From: JAPOQD01 sp964620555
Lineage (GTDB): Bacteria; Pseudomonadota; Gammaproteobacteria; Pseudomonadales; Halieaceae
Direction of reading: 5' to 3'
Length of the DNA stretch: 50,721 bases
NCBI GenBank assembly: GCA_964620555.1
Contig: CAZUGZ010000012.1
Location: 1-50,721, forward strand
Of this stretch, positions 41,302 to 49,831 are shown in pieces (within the stretch, counting starts at the first letter, position 1; each line of letters starts with the position of its first letter). Under the pieces are notes generated by a model. That model had not been told where the DNA came from and made no database searches. It saw only the letters and a program-made list of their open reading frames with translations. Both the position numbers and the translations under genes were made by a program.

Positions 41302-41669
41302 AGCCATGCTCCCGCCAGGGCCATCCCCAACAGCGTGACCAGTATGGTTATGCGCGCCCCCATCAGACCGCTTTGCAGAGTCTCACCCAGGCCCAGATCG
41401 GCCAGCAGATGGCGGATACCCGCCACCGCGTGATAGATCAGCATGCTCAGCAGCACCCAGGCGAACAGCTTCACTGGCGTGCTCGCAAGCAGCACCAGCA
41501 GGCTCGAAAAGCTGGCTTCACTGGCCAGGCTGGCGTCCAGCAGGTAGATGAAGAACGGCATGCTCACAAACAGGAACACACCTGATATGCGGGTGAGAAT
41601 GGAAACCAGCGCGGGCAAGGGCAGGCTGATGGTGGTCATGTCCAGATTTACCGGACGCTTGTCAGGCAC
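41295..41669 (-). CDS. sdhC: Succinate dehydrogenase cytochrome b556 subunit SdhC
   Basis: Three hydrophobic segments, the N-terminal signature RPVNLD, SILTRISGV, and the heme-ligand region IYHAVAGIRHLLADLG identify SdhC. The start is likely GTG 41669, aligning with the E. coli N-terminus. An in-frame GTG at 41681 is the alternative. First gene of the sdh/suc operon. Confidence 0.93.
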   Translation of the reverse strand: MPDKRPVNLDMTTISLPLPALVSILTRISGVFLFVSMPFFIYLLDASLASEASFSSLLVLLASTPVKLFAWVLLSMLIYHAVAGIRHLLADLGLGETLQSGLMGARITILVTLLGMALAGAWLW

Positions 41670-41772
41670 TTGAATTTCCACTCCCAGCCAGTTGTTGCAG
41701 GCCCACCAGAACGAACAGAGAGCGAGCAGAACCGCGCTTCACAAGAGGCCTGCCGCCATCGAGTCGGCCCGA

Positions 41773-41801
41773 ATTATAGGTAGGTCCCCGGCCAAATACA
41801 A
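41773..41801 (-). promoter_or_regulatory. Predicted promoter of the sdhCDAB-sucAB-lpd-sucCD operon
   Basis: On the minus strand TTGTAT (41801-41796) and a consensus TATAAT (41778-41773) are 17 bp apart. An inverted repeat CCCGGC/GCCGGG (41787-41792 and 41809-41814) flanks the -35 box and could be an operator. The leader is about 95 bases. The remaining 41815-41941 before infA shows no gene. Confidence 0.6.
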
Positions 41802-41941
41802 TGTAAAAGCCGGGCCAACGGCTCGCGGCGGTGGCTGGCGAGACCTGACCGACGGGCTTTGCGGCGCCTGCGTTCCCTGTGGTGCCTGGCAAGGTTTTAG
41901 TGCAGAATGTCGCCTCGTTCTCACGCAGGGCAAGTTGCCGA

Positions 41942-42160
41942 ATGGCGAAGGAAGATCAAATTGAAATGGAAGGCGAGGTAGTCGACACCTTGCCCAACAC
42001 CAATTTTCGGGTGCTGTTGGAAAATGGCCACACCGTAACCGCACACATCTCGGGCAAGATGCGCAAGAACTACATCCGCATCCTCACCGGTGACAAAGTC
42101 AGGGTAGAACTCACACCGTACGACCTCAGCAAAGGCCGGATTACCTATCGCGCCCGGTAG
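41942..42160 (+). CDS. infA: Translation initiation factor IF-1
   Basis: A 72-residue OB-fold protein binding the 30S A site. MAKEDQIEMEGEVVDTLPN, FRVLLENGHTV, ISGKMRKNYIRIL and DKVRVELTPYDL match the family throughout. Its TAG stop overlaps the first bases of repeat copy 3. In relatives it follows bpt and precedes or opposes clpA; here both neighbours differ. Confidence 0.97.
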   Translation: MAKEDQIEMEGEVVDTLPNTNFRVLLENGHTVTAHISGKMRKNYIRILTGDKVRVELTPYDLSKGRITYRAR

Positions 42161-42339
42161 CCCGCATAGTTCACCAAGCTTCTACTGCGAACGCCGATAC
42201 GCTCGCTGTGACAGGGCGTGCTCCCTCCAGCCGCTTCGACATAGTGTCAACTATGCCTTCAGCGTCTTCCGGTCCGCGCACCCTGCCACAGCGGCGTCTC
42301 GACGTCCTCGCCACAAACCTTGATGAAATATGCGGGCCA
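42158..42339 (+). repeat. TIR element family A, copy 3 (full length)
   Basis: Nearly identical to copy 2 through its interior, with the same orientation. The left end TAGCCCGCATAG overlaps the infA stop codon. The right end is slightly decayed (GCGGGCCA instead of GCGGGCTA). The internal hairpin CATAGTGTCAACTATG is conserved. Confidence 0.85.
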
Positions 42340-42458
42340 GGAGTCTGCGCCGTAGAAGAATCCGTCGTGAGGATGTGGCACCGCGAGGACGGTTCTTCGC
42401 GCTCCTGCGGCGCGTGGTGATGCCGCGCAAAGAGATTATTTTCTACGGCGCAGACTCC
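42340..42458. repeat. TIR element family B, structured 119-bp unit between infA and csrA
   Basis: Ends GGAGTCTGCGCCGTAGAA (42340-42357) and its exact reverse complement (42441-42458) give 18-bp perfect inverted repeats. Inside, CCGTC/GACGG (42362-42366, 42388-42392) and GCGGC/GCCGC (42407-42411, 42422-42426) can form two hairpins, so either strand may fold as a three-way junction. It abuts family A copy 3 and ends 4 bp before the csrA stop codon. No other copy is seen in this window. Confidence 0.7.
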
Positions 42459-42462
42459 CGGG

Positions 42463-42651
42463 TCATTCGGGCTGTTGCGGAGATGGTCCCTGGCCGTGAA
42501 TGCGCTTGTAGATTTCCTCGCGATGCACTCCCACATGTTTGGGCGCGTTAACGCCCAGCCGCACCTGGTTACCCTTGGTGCCGAGTACGGTAACTGTGAC
42601 TTCATCACCGACCATCAAGGTCTCCCCGACGCGCCGAGTAAGAATTAACAT
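42463..42651 (-). CDS. csrA: Carbon storage regulator CsrA/RsmA
   Basis: A 62-residue RNA-binding dimer that represses translation at GGA motifs. MLILTRRVGETLMVGDEV, RLGVNAPK and VHREEIYKRI match throughout. It follows lysC by 198 bp, as in pseudomonads. That gap has AT-rich DNA, no gene, and a possible promoter too weak to call. Confidence 0.96.
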   Translation of the reverse strand: MLILTRRVGETLMVGDEVTVTVLGTKGNQVRLGVNAPKHVGVHREEIYKRIHGQGPSPQQPE

Positions 42652-42849
42652 AATGCTCGTCCTGATGCTGCCTGTCGTCGGCCGCCTGGTGGCTCCGACA
42701 TACTTTAATTCCGTAGCTAAACCACTACATCGTTTAGCGTGTAATGCCGATAGTTTTTTAGCAGATTATTCATTCAACCGCAATCCGGCGAGTACTCCCT
42801 TTTTGACCCATGCCCATTAAAATCACTTCGGCAATGAACAGCGCTGATA

Positions 42850-44091
42850 TCAGACCGTGACGGATGCTCCCGGTTCCTGCTCCAGAGCAAATGCAGAGTG
42901 CAACGAACGCACCGCCAATTCCAGAAATTTTTCGTCTATCACCACCGTAATCTTGATTTCCGAAGTGGTGATCATCTGAATGTTGATACCTACATCCGCC
43001 AACGCCGCAAACATCTGGCTGGCGACTCCCGCGTGGGAGCGCATACCCACGCCCACCAGCGAAATTTTGGCAATCTTGTCGTCGGTGCGCACTTCCCGGG
43101 CCTGCAGCTCCCCGGCCACCCCGGTCACTATGCGTGCCGCCCGTTCCCTGTCGTTGCGGTGTACCGTAAAGGTGAAGTCAGTACTCTTGTCTTCGGCGAC
43201 ATTCTGCACGATCACGTCCACTTCGATGTCGGCCTCGCCGACCGGACCCAGAATCCGATAGGCCACACCCGGCGAATCCGGGACCCCCAGAACCGTGATT
43301 TTGGCTTCATCCCTGGTAAAGGCGATTCCGGCAATGCTCGGAGCTTCCATATCTTCTGCCTCCTCTGTTCTGATCAAGGTGCCTGGACCATCCCGAAAAC
43401 TGTGCATCACTCGCAGGGGTACCTTGTATTTCCCGGCGAATTCCACCGCACGAATCTGCAACACCTTCGAACCCATGCTGGCCAGTTCCAGCATTTCCTC
43501 AAAGGTGAGGCTGTCAAGGCGACGGGCGCCATCAACCATCCTCGGATCCGTGGTGTAGACACCGTCCACATCAGTGTATATCTGACATTCGTCTGCCCCC
43601 AGCGCCGCTGCCAGCGCCACCGCGGTGGTATCAGAGCCTCCGCGACCCAGGGTGGTGATGTTGCCCCGCTCATCGACACCCTGAAAACCGGCAATCACCA
43701 GAATATTGCCCGCATCGAGTTCGGCGTGCAGACGCTGGTCGTCTATTTCCCGAATGCGGGCTTTGGTATGGGCGTCATCGGTGAGAATGCGCACTTGACC
43801 ACCGCTGTAGGACTTGGCGGCCAGGCCGCGCTTTTGCAGGGCCATACTCAACAGCGCGGTGGTGATTTGTTCGCCGGTGCTCAGCAACGCATCGAGTTCG
43901 CGCGGAATGGGGGCATCCTGAATCTGCCGGGCCAACTCAAGCAGACGATTGGTCTCCCCACCCATGGCGGAGACCACCACCACCAGCAGGTGACCGGCCT
44001 GTCGAAAGTCGGCCACCTTGTCGGCGATCGCTTCAATTTTCTCGATGCTGGCAACCGATGTACCGCCAAATTTTTGAACGATCAAACTCAT
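42850..44091 (-). CDS. lysC: Aspartokinase
   Basis: Phosphorylates aspartate for Lys, Thr and Met synthesis. The 413-residue product has the kinase motif VQKFGGTSVA, GRGGSDTTAVALA, and two ACT domains in the C-terminal part (ITVLGVPDSPGVAYRI and ISLVGVGMRSHAGVA), the allosteric site for Lys/Thr. It is a monofunctional alpha/beta-type enzyme, 96 bp after alaS. Confidence 0.96.
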   Translation of the reverse strand: MSLIVQKFGGTSVASIEKIEAIADKVADFRQAGHLLVVVVSAMGGETNRLLELARQIQDAPIPRELDALLSTGEQITTALLSMALQKRGLAAKSYSGGQVRILTDDAHTKARIREIDDQRLHAELDAGNILVIAGFQGVDERGNITTLGRGGSDTTAVALAAALGADECQIYTDVDGVYTTDPRMVDGARRLDSLTFEEMLELASMGSKVLQIRAVEFAGKYKVPLRVMHSFRDGPGTLIRTEEAEDMEAPSIAGIAFTRDEAKITVLGVPDSPGVAYRILGPVGEADIEVDVIVQNVAEDKSTDFTFTVHRNDRERAARIVTGVAGELQAREVRTDDKIAKISLVGVGMRSHAGVASQMFAALADVGINIQMITTSEIKITVVIDEKFLELAVRSLHSAFALEQEPGASVTV

Positions 44092-44187
44092 AACGATTTG
44101 CTGGACTCACACCCAGTGCCGTAACCGGCTTCATGACAACGCCGAAAATGGGGACTCCCTGCATACCAACACGGATAATCAGAAGAG

Positions 44188-46788
44188 CTATACGCCCCGC
44201 AAGCGATTTTCCACCCACTCGGGTAGCGCCTTGAGTACCTTCGGCAGCGCGTTCACATCGTTGCCACCACCCTGGGCCATACCGGCGCGCCCACCACCCC
44301 GTCCACCCAGACGACCGGCAAATTCCTTCATCAGGTCGCCCGCCGGGACTCGCTCGCTGACGTCCGTACTGACCCCGGCGCTCAAGTTTACCTTGTCGCC
44401 CTGCACCGCCGCCAGCAGAATCACGCTGCTGCCCAGCTTGTTCTTGAGTTGGTCGATGGTTTCGCGAAGCGATTTGTCATCGGCGCCGTCCACCGCCGCT
44501 GCCAGGACCTTGGTGTCCCCGACTTCGACCGCCAGGTGAACCAGGTCGGCGCTGGTGGAATCGGCCAGCTTTTGTTTCAGGGAAGCGAGCCGCTTTTCCA
44601 GTTCGCGGTTCTCCGAACGCAAATCGGCCACCTTTGCGGCAACGTTGCCAGGTGTCGCCTTCAGCAATTCACAGATCTGGGACAACTGCTGTTCGACGTC
44701 GACAAAACGCTGCATGGCAGCCGCCCCGGTAACCGCCTCGATGCGGCGAATTCCGGCGGCGATGCCGGTTTCGGCGGTGATCCGCAGGAGACCGATATCG
44801 CCGGTGTGGCCCACGTGGGTACCGCCACACAATTCCACCGAGAACCCGTCGCCCATGGAAAGGACCCGGACCTGTTCGTCGTATTTTTCACCAAACAGTG
44901 CCAGGGCCCCGGCCTCGATTGCCGCAGTCATATCCATGAGTCGGGTGCACACCGGGCTGTTGCCCCGGATCTGCAGATTGACCAATTGTTCGATGTCGTG
45001 CAGTTGTGTCGCCGTCAGGGCTTGAGGATGCGAGAAATCAAAGCGCAAATGCTCCGAATCCACCAGACTGCCCTTCTGGATAACGTGGTTGCCCAACTCG
45101 CTGCGCAGCGCCGCATGCAACAGGTGGGTCGCCGAGTGATTGCGCGCTATGGCGCCGCGCCGCTCGTGGTCCACTTCTGTGCGCAGCACATCACCCACGC
45201 GTACAGTGCCCTCCAGCACCACTCCGTGATGCAGATACTGGTCACCACCTCTGCTGGTATCCCGGACGGCGAATTTACCGGCACCCAGCAGGTAGCCGGT
45301 GTCTCCCACCTGCCCGCCGGACTCCGCATAAAAGGGCGTTTGATCGAGGATTACGGTACCCGCGTCGCCGGGGCTCAATTCCTCTACCGGACGATCACCA
45401 AGCAGCAGGGCGCGGACCCTGCCCTCGCCAAGCAGTTGCTCATATCCATCGAATCGGGTGCTGCCTTTCCATTGCGACAGTTTGTTGTAATCCAGGGCAA
45501 AGCTATCGGCTGACTGGGAACGCAGGCGCTGCTCCGCCATGGCATCCTCATAGCCCGCAAGATCGAGCGTCAACTCCCGCTCGCGGGCGATATCGTTGGT
45601 CAGGTCCACCGGGAACCCATAGGTGTCGTAGAGCTTGAAAACCAGTTCACCTGGTATTTCCGAACCGTGCAGTTCAGCCAAAGCCTGATCCAGAATACCC
45701 AGACCCTTGTCCAGGGTCTTGGCAAACTGCTGCTCTTCGCCCAGCAGAACTTTCTCGATGTGGCTCCGCTGCTCGATCAGTTGCGGATAGGCTGCCCCCA
45801 TTTCCCGTGCCAGGGGCGCCACCAGATCGCTGAAAAATGGCTGTTGCGCACCCAGCTTGTGGCCGTGGCGAATCGCCCGGCGAATGATACGGCGCAGGGC
45901 ATAGCCCCGGCCCTCGTTGCCGGGCATCACACCATCGGCGATCAGAAAGGAGCAGGATCGAATGTGATCGCTGATCACCTGTAGAGAATTGTCCTCCATC
46001 TGGGCCAGGTTCAGCGACTCGGCAACAGCTCGAATCAGATTCTGAAACACGTCGGTTTCGTAGTTGGAGCGCACACCCTGCAATACCGCGGCCAGTCGCT
46101 CCAGCCCCATGCCGGTATCCACTGAAGGTGTCGGTAGTGGCTGCATGCTGCCGTCGCTGTCCCGGTTGTACTGCATGAAAACCAGGTTCCAGAGTTCAAC
46201 ATAGCGGTCCAGCCCGTCGGTTTCCGTTCCCGGTGGCCCCCCCGGCACCTCCGCGCCATGGTCGAAAAATACTTCGGAACAGGGACCGCAGGGCCCGGTG
46301 TCGCCCATCTGCCAGAAATTGTCCTCGTCGAGACGCGAGAATCGGCTGGGGCTGACCCCGATTTCGTTCAACCAGATGTCGGCCGCTTCATCGTCGCTGA
46401 CATGGACCGTCACCCAGAGCTTTTCCACCGGCAAGCCGAGGTGCTCCGTAAGGAACTCCCAACAGTAGCCGATGGCCTCACGCTTGAAGTAATCACCGAA
46501 GCTGAAGTTCCCCAACATTTCAAAAAAGCTGTGGTGCCGCGCGGTATAGCCAATGTTTTCCAGATCGTTGTGCTTGCCCCCGGCGCGCACACAGCACTGG
46601 CTGGTACAGGCCCGCACATAGGGACGCTGCTCCAATCCGAGGAACACGTTCTTGAACTGATTCATGCCGGCGTTGGCAAACAGCAGGGACGGGTCGTTCT
46701 CCAACACCAGTGAACTGCTGGCTACTCGCGTGTGTTGCTGCTGTTCAAAATAGGAGAGAAAGGTTTCCCGGATTTCCGCGCTTTTCAT
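44188..46788 (-). CDS. alaS: Alanyl-tRNA synthetase
   Basis: A 866-residue class II enzyme. Motifs are the N-terminal IRETFLSYFEQQQHTRV, the editing-domain zinc residues HSATHLLHAALR and CGGTHVGHTGDIG, and a C-Ala tail with GGRGGGRAGMAQGGG. It overlaps the HIT gene by 4 bp at its start. Confidence 0.97.
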   Translation of the reverse strand: MKSAEIRETFLSYFEQQQHTRVASSSLVLENDPSLLFANAGMNQFKNVFLGLEQRPYVRACTSQCCVRAGGKHNDLENIGYTARHHSFFEMLGNFSFGDYFKREAIGYCWEFLTEHLGLPVEKLWVTVHVSDDEAADIWLNEIGVSPSRFSRLDEDNFWQMGDTGPCGPCSEVFFDHGAEVPGGPPGTETDGLDRYVELWNLVFMQYNRDSDGSMQPLPTPSVDTGMGLERLAAVLQGVRSNYETDVFQNLIRAVAESLNLAQMEDNSLQVISDHIRSCSFLIADGVMPGNEGRGYALRRIIRRAIRHGHKLGAQQPFFSDLVAPLAREMGAAYPQLIEQRSHIEKVLLGEEQQFAKTLDKGLGILDQALAELHGSEIPGELVFKLYDTYGFPVDLTNDIARERELTLDLAGYEDAMAEQRLRSQSADSFALDYNKLSQWKGSTRFDGYEQLLGEGRVRALLLGDRPVEELSPGDAGTVILDQTPFYAESGGQVGDTGYLLGAGKFAVRDTSRGGDQYLHHGVVLEGTVRVGDVLRTEVDHERRGAIARNHSATHLLHAALRSELGNHVIQKGSLVDSEHLRFDFSHPQALTATQLHDIEQLVNLQIRGNSPVCTRLMDMTAAIEAGALALFGEKYDEQVRVLSMGDGFSVELCGGTHVGHTGDIGLLRITAETGIAAGIRRIEAVTGAAAMQRFVDVEQQLSQICELLKATPGNVAAKVADLRSENRELEKRLASLKQKLADSTSADLVHLAVEVGDTKVLAAAVDGADDKSLRETIDQLKNKLGSSVILLAAVQGDKVNLSAGVSTDVSERVPAGDLMKEFAGRLGGRGGGRAGMAQGGGNDVNALPKVLKALPEWVENRLRGV

Positions 46789-47147
46789 TGGCCAGTGAAG
46801 CCCCTGGCCAACTGTCCTTCGTCGAAGCTACGCCCGGCCAGAATGTGCAGATGCAGGTGGAACACGGTCTGTCCCGCCCCGGCACCGTTGTTGATAACCA
46901 ATCGAAATGCATCCGCCACACCCAGCTTTTCCGCCACGCTGGTCGCTGCCAGCAACAAATGTCCCAATAGCTCCTGGTCCTCGGTGGTGGCCGCAGACAG
47001 TTGTTCGAGCGGGCGTCGCGGAATCACCAGCACATGGGTAGGCGCCTGCGGGTTGATGTCGCGGATGGCAACGCAGTGCTCGTCCTCGTAGAGGAACTCG
47101 GTGGGAATCTCGCCGCTGATGATCCTGCCAAAGATGCTATCCGCCAT
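46785..47147 (-). CDS. hinT: HIT-family purine nucleoside phosphoramidase (HinT-like)
   Basis: A 120-residue nucleotide-binding protein with the histidine triad HLHLHIL preceded by GQTVF, and FGRIISGEIPTEFLYEDE at the start. HinT hydrolyses aminoacyl-AMP-type adducts, which fits its place directly before alaS. ATG 47147 overlaps the Trm112-type gene by 11 bp. Confidence 0.93.
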   Translation of the reverse strand: MADSIFGRIISGEIPTEFLYEDEHCVAIRDINPQAPTHVLVIPRRPLEQLSAATTEDQELLGHLLLAATSVAEKLGVADAFRLVINNGAGAGQTVFHLHLHILAGRSFDEGQLARGFTGQ

Positions 47148-47328
47148 GCAACTTCTCTTCGGCACTCAGGGGACGAGCCTCACTCTCCAGCATGACCGGG
47201 ATGTCGTCGCGCACCGGGTAGGCCAGACCGCTGGCCCGGCACACCAGTTCCGATTTCTCCTCGTCGTATTCCAGGGGAGCTTTGCTTAGCGGGCACACCA
47301 GAATGCTCAGCAATTTTTTGTCCAGCAT
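47137..47328 (-). CDS. ycaR: Trm112-family zinc-ribbon-like protein (YcaR/UPF0434)
   Basis: A 63-residue protein with LLSILVCPLSKAPLEY, LVCRASGLAYPVRDDIPVML and a short tail. The family acts as methyltransferase activators in other lineages, but the bacterial role is unclear. ATG 47328 is chosen over an ATG four codons upstream. It overlaps hinT. Confidence 0.9.
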   Translation of the reverse strand: MLDKKLLSILVCPLSKAPLEYDEEKSELVCRASGLAYPVRDDIPVMLESEARPLSAEEKLHGG

Positions 47329-47352
47329 GAATCGGTCCAACGGATGACTGCA

Positions 47353-48213
47353 TCAGGGTTTCCCATTATATGCACTTCCCGGCATCGGTGGTACCAGCAA
47401 CTGGGGGTCGATCCAGCGTTTGCGCCACTTCATCCGCCAATCCAGGTGCGCACCGGTGGCTCTGCCACTGGCCCCGATCTCTCCAATCAATTCACCGGCT
47501 TGCACGATCTCGCCAACCCGGGTATGGAGCTTGCTCAGGTGCAGGAAACTGGAGAATACTTCCAGGCCGTGGTCAATGATCACCGTGCCGCCGGAAAAAA
47601 ACAGGTCCGCTTCCGCCAGTACCACGATACCTGCTGCCGGCGCGCTGACCGCTGTGCCCTCGGGTGAGGCCACGTCCACGCCGTAATGGGGCGTTCCGGG
47701 AATGCCGTTATAGATGCGTTGACTGCCATACACTCCGCTGACCGGCCCCAGGGCGGGCCACTGGAATCCCTGACTGAACCAGGCGCGATTCACACTGGTC
47801 GAGCGTGCCCGATCGATCAGGGCCTGTTCGCGCCGGATGCGTTGATGGTGTTGGGGACCCGGCGTCACCGTCTGTTGCGGCAGGCCGTCGATGCGTTGCA
47901 CGGGGTATTCCCGACGGCCGATGCGGAGCGGCTTCCAACAGGATGCAACTCCTTCAATGCGCAACACCGACTCGCCTTCGGCATCGCGGCCGAAACCCAA
48001 CACGAAGCTGCCCTCCGGGGACAGGCGCAGCGGCTCGTCGTCCAGCCAGACCTGACTGCCGGGATCTGTTCGTCCCCACAACAACGCACCGGGCCCGGCT
48101 TCTCCACTGAGCTCCACACAAGCCAGTGCGGCAGCGGGCACCAGCAGACAGGCCATCAGCGCAGATATCGCCAACGGCATTTGACGCCAACCACATGCAA
48201 CCCGGAAATCCAT
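47353..48213 (-). CDS. M23-family metallopeptidase, exported
   Basis: A 286-residue protein with a signal peptide (MPLAISALMACLLVPAAALA) and a LytM-like C-terminal domain with zinc ligands in HYGVDVASP. The usual HxH of the second site reads HLDW, so one ligand is Asp. A coiled helix (QHHQRIRREQALIDRA) links the domains. It likely trims peptidoglycan cross-links. The start could be ATG 48213 or one further upstream. Confidence 0.88.
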   Translation of the reverse strand: MDFRVACGWRQMPLAISALMACLLVPAAALACVELSGEAGPGALLWGRTDPGSQVWLDDEPLRLSPEGSFVLGFGRDAEGESVLRIEGVASCWKPLRIGRREYPVQRIDGLPQQTVTPGPQHHQRIRREQALIDRARSTSVNRAWFSQGFQWPALGPVSGVYGSQRIYNGIPGTPHYGVDVASPEGTAVSAPAAGIVVLAEADLFFSGGTVIIDHGLEVFSSFLHLSKLHTRVGEIVQAGELIGEIGASGRATGAHLDWRMKWRKRWIDPQLLVPPMPGSAYNGKP

Positions 48214-48368
48214 TACCACACGTTGATCAGTTGTGCGAAGGACAATCATTGACGGTCTTCCTGCAGCGCCACGATTAACCAGGCGTCGCCTGTAATTCCC
48301 TCTTTACGCAGTTGGAAATATTGCTCGCCGGCACTCCGCAGGGTACGTCGTCAGTTCAGGCTGACGAT

Positions 48369-49073
48369 TCACGAATTCGCGGCGGCCATTTGCGCCGGCA
48401 AAACCTTCAGTAGCAAATAGTAGGTAACCGCCAGCCAGACAAAGAAGACAGTCAGCGGCATCCAGAACACCAGCACGCCGTTCCAGGCAAAGGGCCCGGA
48501 CTTGAAATGGAATGCCAGCGCGCCAACTTCGAACGCAATGGCGGCCCATAGAGTGAACCAGCCGTACCACTTGGGAAACGGAGACAGTGCATCCTGGCCC
48601 TGCCGAATGCTCACGTAGGCCAGCGGAAGCCACAGGAATATGTAGTATTGATCTGTCGTCGTCAGGGTCAGGAGCGCTAATTCATGCATCAGCGTGGTGA
48701 CCTCGGGCGCCCTCTCCACGCTGAATGCCGCAACCCCCCAGCAAATCGGTGGAAACACCAGGAACATCGACATCGTGATGCCACCCGCGAAGGCCAGTAT
48801 TGACCAGACCGGTGTGCCCTCTTCCAGCCTGGCCATTTGCACGGCCACCACCACCGACAGCGGCACCATGAAAGCGGAAACCCACGATGCGATCATGGCG
48901 CCCCAACGAATCGCGGCACCGTGCTCCAGGTAAAACGCACCGACCTGTGCCTCGGTCAGTGAGGGGCCCGGCGGCGGTATCATTTTCAGCAACCCCCACC
49001 AGGCAGCAATGAATATGGCGAGAAATACCATGGACCACCACACCATGATGACTTGTGCTCTTTCACTGGGCAT
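48369..49073 (-). CDS. Six-helix membrane protein of unknown family
   Basis: A 234-residue protein with six hydrophobic segments (for example MVWWSMVFLAIFIAAWW, MIASWVSAFMVPLSVVVAV, LWLPLAYVSI, VFWMPLTVFFVWLAVTYY). No transport signature is seen. ATG 49073 has GGAGG eight bases upstream. It lies 230 bp after the dioxygenase genes on the same strand. It may be part of the same catabolic cluster, but I do not recognise the family. Confidence 0.75.
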   Translation of the reverse strand: MPSERAQVIMVWWSMVFLAIFIAAWWGLLKMIPPPGPSLTEAQVGAFYLEHGAAIRWGAMIASWVSAFMVPLSVVVAVQMARLEEGTPVWSILAFAGGITMSMFLVFPPICWGVAAFSVERAPEVTTLMHELALLTLTTTDQYYIFLWLPLAYVSIRQGQDALSPFPKWYGWFTLWAAIAFEVGALAFHFKSGPFAWNGVLVFWMPLTVFFVWLAVTYYLLLKVLPAQMAAANS

Positions 49074-49303
49074 CACTTGCCTCCGATTTGTCCAAAGTGG
49101 GATTTTCAGCCATCGCGTGAGTTTGTTCGATGTTTGCTGCGGCTTCGAGAACCATTGGATGCCACGGGAAACCAAATTGCAAGTACTCCCGGACCACCAC
49201 GGCCCTCGACCGGCAGTTTCGCCAACCTGAACGTGCAGTACCGGCTGACCCGCGCCAGGCAGGTGCCTGCCTCAGCTACGATTTCCAGGATTTGCAGGTC
49301 TGC

Positions 49304-49831
49304 CTACAGGAGGATGGTCAGCGCCCCCATGGTGGCGAGATAATCCAGGTCGAGTTCAATCCGCTTCCTGCGCAGTGCCGGGCCCTCTGCCGTCTTATCG
49401 AGATGTACGACGACGCGGGACGGATAAATCACCGATTTGCCTTTTTTGGTGCGGAACACCGCGGAATTGAATTCGGCTGACAGTCCTGCGTCATCCTGCG
49501 TGACAATTCTGACATTGGTGTATTGATGGCGAGTGCGTGAACGAACGTATTCTGCGTGAAAAGTATTTTTGTTCATGCGCACGATCCGCTGTTCCAGGCG
49601 AAACCGATTGTCGGCGATGAGAAACATTGCCTTGCGCGGATCCAGTTCACTCGTTTTTTCCTCTCCCGTCGGCGCGACTTCATACGCTATCCTGCCATCC
49701 GGCGCCCACAGCGCCAGCCATTCGTCCAGCGCCCAACGGTCGAGGCAGTCCGCCTCCGCAAAAAGAAAATCCTCCACCGCAGACCGGTCCAGGGTCCGCG
49801 TTTCCACGTTTTGCTTCTTCATGCGGGCCAT
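49304..49831 (-). CDS. Aromatic-ring-hydroxylating dioxygenase, beta subunit
   Basis: A 175-residue small subunit with the NTF2-like fold typical of Rieske dioxygenase beta chains: FLFAEADCLDRWALDEWLAL, described as the N-terminal DEWLALW region, then RSRTRHQYTNVRI and the C-terminal RRKRIELDLDYL. ATG 49831 overlaps the alpha stop (TGATG). It stabilises the alpha oxygenase. Substrate is not inferable. Confidence 0.88.
   Translation of the reverse strand: MARMKKQNVETRTLDRSAVEDFLFAEADCLDRWALDEWLALWAPDGRIAYEVAPTGEEKTSELDPRKAMFLIADNRFRLEQRIVRMNKNTFHAEYVRSRTRHQYTNVRIVTQDDAGLSAEFNSAVFRTKKGKSVIYPSRVVVHLDKTAEGPALRRKRIELDLDYLATMGALTILL

Noticed and set aside
42340..42458. Family B unit as a tRNA or CRISPR repeat
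   Set aside because: No T-loop or acceptor pattern fits a tRNA, and there is no spacer array.
42171..42608. Possible 145-residue protein spanning the infA-csrA gap
   Set aside because: It crosses two repeat elements and the antisense or alternate frame of csrA; no ribosome site or family match.
49257..49272. 7-bp inverted repeat AGGCAGG/CCTGCCT after the dioxygenase beta gene as a terminator
   Set aside because: The arms are separated by only two bases and no T-run follows on the minus strand.
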